Of a DNA stretch of 43,001 bases, positions 40,603-43,001 are shown piece by piece. The position numbers and the translations under genes are program-made. The notes below the pieces were generated by a model that was not told the DNA's origin, searched no databases, and worked only from the letters and a program-made list of their open reading frames with translations. Source of the stretch: Streptomyces sp. E2N166. GTDB lineage: Bacteria > Actinomycetota > Actinomycetes > Streptomycetales > Streptomycetaceae. Positions within the stretch are counted from its first letter, which is position 1, and each line of letters opens with the position of its first letter. The stretch is from contig NZ_RAIF01000031.1 in the NCBI RefSeq assembly GCF_003671715.1, positions 83,756-126,756 on the forward strand, written 5' to 3'.

Positions 40603-43001
40603 GTGACGGGCACTGACCGGGCCGGGAGCGGGCGGTCCGGCACGCCGGGTGGGGCCGGTGGTCCCGGTGGTGGGCCGCTGCTGCTCGGCGTACGCCACCA
40701 CGGCCCGGGGTCGGCACGCGCGGTCCGCGCCGCGCTGGAGGCGGCCCGGCCGGGGATCGTGCTGATCGAGGGGCCGCCGGAGGCCGACACCCTGATCCCG
40801 CTGGCCGCCGAGGAGGACATGCGGCCGCCGGTCGCACTCCTCGCCCACGCCGTGGACGATCCCGGCCGTTCGGCCTTCTGGCCGCTGGCCGAGTTCTCCC
40901 CGGAGTGGGTGGCCGTCCGCTGGGCCCTGGAACACGGTGTCCCGGCCCGCTTCATCGACCTCCCGGCCACGCACACGCTGGCGTGGCAGGCAGCGGAGTG
41001 CGCCGGCGACGAGGAGAAGGAGGACGAGGGGAGGGAGGGGGACGAGTCCGGGACCGACTTCCCCGGCGTCCGGGCAGATCCGCTCGCGGCCCTGGCCGAG
41101 GCTGCCGGCCACGACGACCCCGAACGCTGGTGGGAGGACGTCGTCGAGCACCGGGGCACGGGAGACGGGGACGCGCTCGCCCCGTTCACGGCGCTGGAGG
41201 AGGCCATGGGGGCGCTGCGGGAGACGGAGAAGGGCGGCGGGCACGACCGGGACCTGGTGCGGGAGGCGTACATGCGGCTCCAGGTACGGGCGGCGCGGCG
41301 CGAGTTCACCCAGGGCGTCGCCGTGGTCTGCGGGGCCTGGCACGTGCCCGCGCTCCGCCGCAAGGTCACCGTCGCCGCCGACCGGGCGCTGTTGAAGGGG
41401 CTGCCCAGGACCAAGGTGGACATGACCTGGGTGCCCTGGACACACCGCCGGCTGTCCCGGGCCAGTGGGTACGGGGCGGGCATCGAGTCGCCGGGCTGGT
41501 ACGGGCACCTGTTCGGCGCGGCGGACCGGCCCGTCGAACGGTGGCTGACCAAGGTGGCCGGGCTGCTGCGGGAGGAGGACCGGAACGTCTCCTCGGCACA
41601 CGTCATCGAGGCGGTGCGGCTGGCCGAGACCCTCGCGGTGCTGCGCGGCCGTCCGCTGCCCGGGCTGAGCGAGACGACGGACGCCGTGCGCGCGGTGATG
41701 TGTGAGGGCTCGGACGTGCCGCTGGCGCTGGTGCACGACCGGTTGGTCGTGGGGGACGTGCTGGGGGAGGTGCCCGCCGGTGCGCCCGCGGTGCCGTTGC
41801 AGCGGGACCTCGCCCGGACCCAGCGGCGGCTGCGGCTCAAACCCGAGGCGCCGGAGCGGGAGCTGGAGCTCGACCTGCGCAAGGAGACCGACGCGGGGCG
41901 CAGCAGACTGCTGCACCGGCTGCGGCTGCTCGGCGTCGGGTGGGGCGAGCCGGCCACCTCGCGAGGCAGCACGGGTACGTTCCGGGAGACGTGGCGGCTG
42001 CGCTGGGAGCCGGAGCTGTCGGTGCGGGTCGCCGAGGCCGGGGTGTGGGGCACGACCGTGCTCGCCGCCGCGACCGCCAGAGCAGAGGCGGACGCCGTCA
42101 CCGCGCGGGGTCTGGCCGAGGTCACCGCGCTCGCCGAACGCTGCCTGCTGGCCGAACTGCCGGACGCGCTCCCCCCGGTGATGCGGATACTCGCCGACCG
42201 CGCGGCGCTCGACACGGACGTCGGCCACCTCGCCCAGGCCCTGCCGGCCCTGGTCCGTTCCCTGCGGTACGGCGATGTGCGCGGCACCGACACCGGCGCA
42301 CTGGCCGAGGTCGCCGCGGGCCTCGCCGAACGGGTCTTCGTCGGCCTGCCCCCGGCCTGTGCCGCGCTGGATGCCGACGCGGCCGAGGAGATGCGCCGGC
42401 ACGTGGACGCCGTGCACGGCGCGGTGGGCCTTCTCGGTGACGCCCCCGCGCCGGGCCACGTCGATCTCCGGTCCCGTTGGCAGACCGTGCTGCGCACCCT
42501 CTCCGCGCGGGACACCGTGCCCGGCGTCGTCCGGGGGCGTGCCGTACGGCTCCTGCTGGACGACGGCGAGCTGGCGCCGGACGAGGCGGCGCGGTTCATG
42601 GGCCTGGTGCTGTCCCCGGGAACGCCACCGGCGGACGCGGCGGCCTGGATCGAGGGTTTCGTAGGAGGCGGCTCGGGCGGCGGCATGCTGTTCCTCCACG
42701 ACGAGCGGCTGCTGGCGCTGGTCGACGCCTGGCTGACCGGCGTACCGGCGGAGGCGTTCACGGACGTGCTGCCGCTGCTGCGGCGCACCTTCTCGGCCTA
42801 CGAGCCGGGAGTGCGCCGCAGCCTCGGCGAGCTGGTCCGGCGTGGACCGGCGGGGCGGGGGAGTGTGACGACGGCCGGATCCGGCATACCCGGCTTCGCG
42901 GCCGACCTGGACACCGGACGCGCCGACGCCGTGCTGCCGGTGGTCCGGCTGCTGCTGGGCCTGGGCGCGTCGGCCACGGCGGGCGCGGTGGGCTCGGCGA
43001 G
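40603..43001 (+). CDS. DUF5682 protein, 3' end outside the window
   Basis: The frame stays open from GTG 40603 to the last base (799 codons seen), so the end is missing. GAGGGGG (40591-40597) precedes the GTG. The start LLGVRHHGPGSARAVRAALE ... IVLIEGPPEAD carries a His-His-Gly-Pro-Gly and a Glu-Gly-Pro-Pro, the look of TraB/TIKI- or erythromycin-esterase-like folds, and VAVVCGAWHVPALR repeats the theme with a second His near residue 250. The acidic loop at about 135-155 is variable. The remainder is helical and Leu-rich. Such proteins are known to me as DUF5682, found beside MoxR ATPases. A hydrolase role is possible but unproven. It is in an operon with the MoxR gene. Confidence 0.75.
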   Translation, partial: MTGTDRAGSGRSGTPGGAGGPGGGPLLLGVRHHGPGSARAVRAALEAARPGIVLIEGPPEADTLIPLAAEEDMRPPVALLAHAVDDPGRSAFWPLAEFSPEWVAVRWALEHGVPARFIDLPATHTLAWQAAECAGDEEKEDEGREGDESGTDFPGVRADPLAALAEAAGHDDPERWWEDVVEHRGTGDGDALAPFTALEEAMGALRETEKGGGHDRDLVREAYMRLQVRAARREFTQGVAVVCGAWHVPALRRKVTVAADRALLKGLPRTKVDMTWVPWTHRRLSRASGYGAGIESPGWYGHLFGAADRPVERWLTKVAGLLREEDRNVSSAHVIEAVRLAETLAVLRGRPLPGLSETTDAVRAVMCEGSDVPLALVHDRLVVGDVLGEVPAGAPAVPLQRDLARTQRRLRLKPEAPERELELDLRKETDAGRSRLLHRLRLLGVGWGEPATSRGSTGTFRETWRLRWEPELSVRVAEAGVWGTTVLAAATARAEADAVTARGLAEVTALAERCLLAELPDALPPVMRILADRAALDTDVGHLAQALPALVRSLRYGDVRGTDTGALAEVAAGLAERVFVGLPPACAALDADAAEEMRRHVDAVHGAVGLLGDAPAPGHVDLRSRWQTVLRTLSARDTVPGVVRGRAVRLLLDDGELAPDEAARFMGLVLSPGTPPADAAAWIEGFVGGGSGGGMLFLHDERLLALVDAWLTGVPAEAFTDVLPLLRRTFSAYEPGVRRSLGELVRRGPAGRGSVTTAGSGIPGFAADLDTGRADAVLPVVRLLLGLGASATAGAVGSA

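Noticed and set aside
39310..42699. 1129-codon open frame on the minus strand across the MoxR and DUF5682 genes
   Set aside because: It is a shadow of GC-rich coding on the plus strand; the composition is Arg/Gly/Pro/His-rich with no motif, and the plus frames carry AAA+ and DUF5682 motifs.

Overview
This is a high-GC actinobacterial chromosome segment that looks like Streptomyces. The evidence is the strong G/C third-position bias, GTG/TTG starts, leaderless promoters, a cluster of PknB-type kinases, a class-E sortase substrate (LAETG) and a ydaO (c-di-AMP) riboswitch ahead of an NlpC/P60 gene. The gene order (kinase array, guaA, PspC two-component system, NlpC/P60 genes, pcrA, M23 peptidase, icmB) is that of the conserved core of a Streptomyces chromosome; this last point is from memory, not from a search.

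Region by region: (1) 1-6753 holds five tandem Ser/Thr kinase genes. Three have a membrane segment and a similar-looking extracellular domain, one appears cut off inside its membrane segment, and the last is a predicted pseudokinase lacking the catalytic Asp. (2) 6866-10340 holds a succinate-semialdehyde dehydrogenase and a cholesterol-oxidase-like GMC flavoprotein in one operon, ended by a perfect hairpin shared with a convergent cell-wall-anchored protein gene. (3) 12077-14289 holds a chorismate mutase, preceded by a candidate leader-peptide attenuator with a leaderless promoter, and the divergent guaA. (4) 14320-17417 holds a PNPOx-fold protein, a DUF4429/SHOCT protein, and an overlapping membrane-protein/IPT-domain pair joined at a run of eight G.

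(5) 17609-21130 is a DoxX gene interrupted by a compact (~3 kb), visibly AT-richer element. The element carries a large serine integrase, a small resolvase, a 58-residue zinc-finger protein and repeat-rich noncoding DNA. It replaces the last 34 codons of doxX with its own version, and the displaced native 3' end is still readable at the right junction. (6) 21236-25120 holds a divergent PspC-type envelope-stress system (membrane protein pair against sensor kinase/response regulator). (7) 25217-29340 holds two NlpC/P60 endopeptidases flanking two membrane proteins; only the second has a c-di-AMP riboswitch. (8) 29589-35954 holds pcrA helicase, an M23 peptidase with a long TG-rich tail, a lipase and icmB.

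(9) 36150-43001 is a divergent pair of operons: SWIM zinc-finger protein + DUF5691 on the minus strand, and MoxR-type AAA ATPase + DUF5682 protein (running off the window) on the plus strand. Their shared promoter region has two back-to-back copies of the 11-mer TTGTCAGTGGC inside a perfect inverted repeat. This is the signature of the LexA/RecA-independent DNA-damage promoter of actinobacteria (PafBC type). The pcrA promoter has the same motif. I therefore propose the SWIM/DUF5691/MoxR/DUF5682 cluster as a poorly characterised DNA-damage-induced system. It and the doxX-swapping mini-element are the two most interesting items here.
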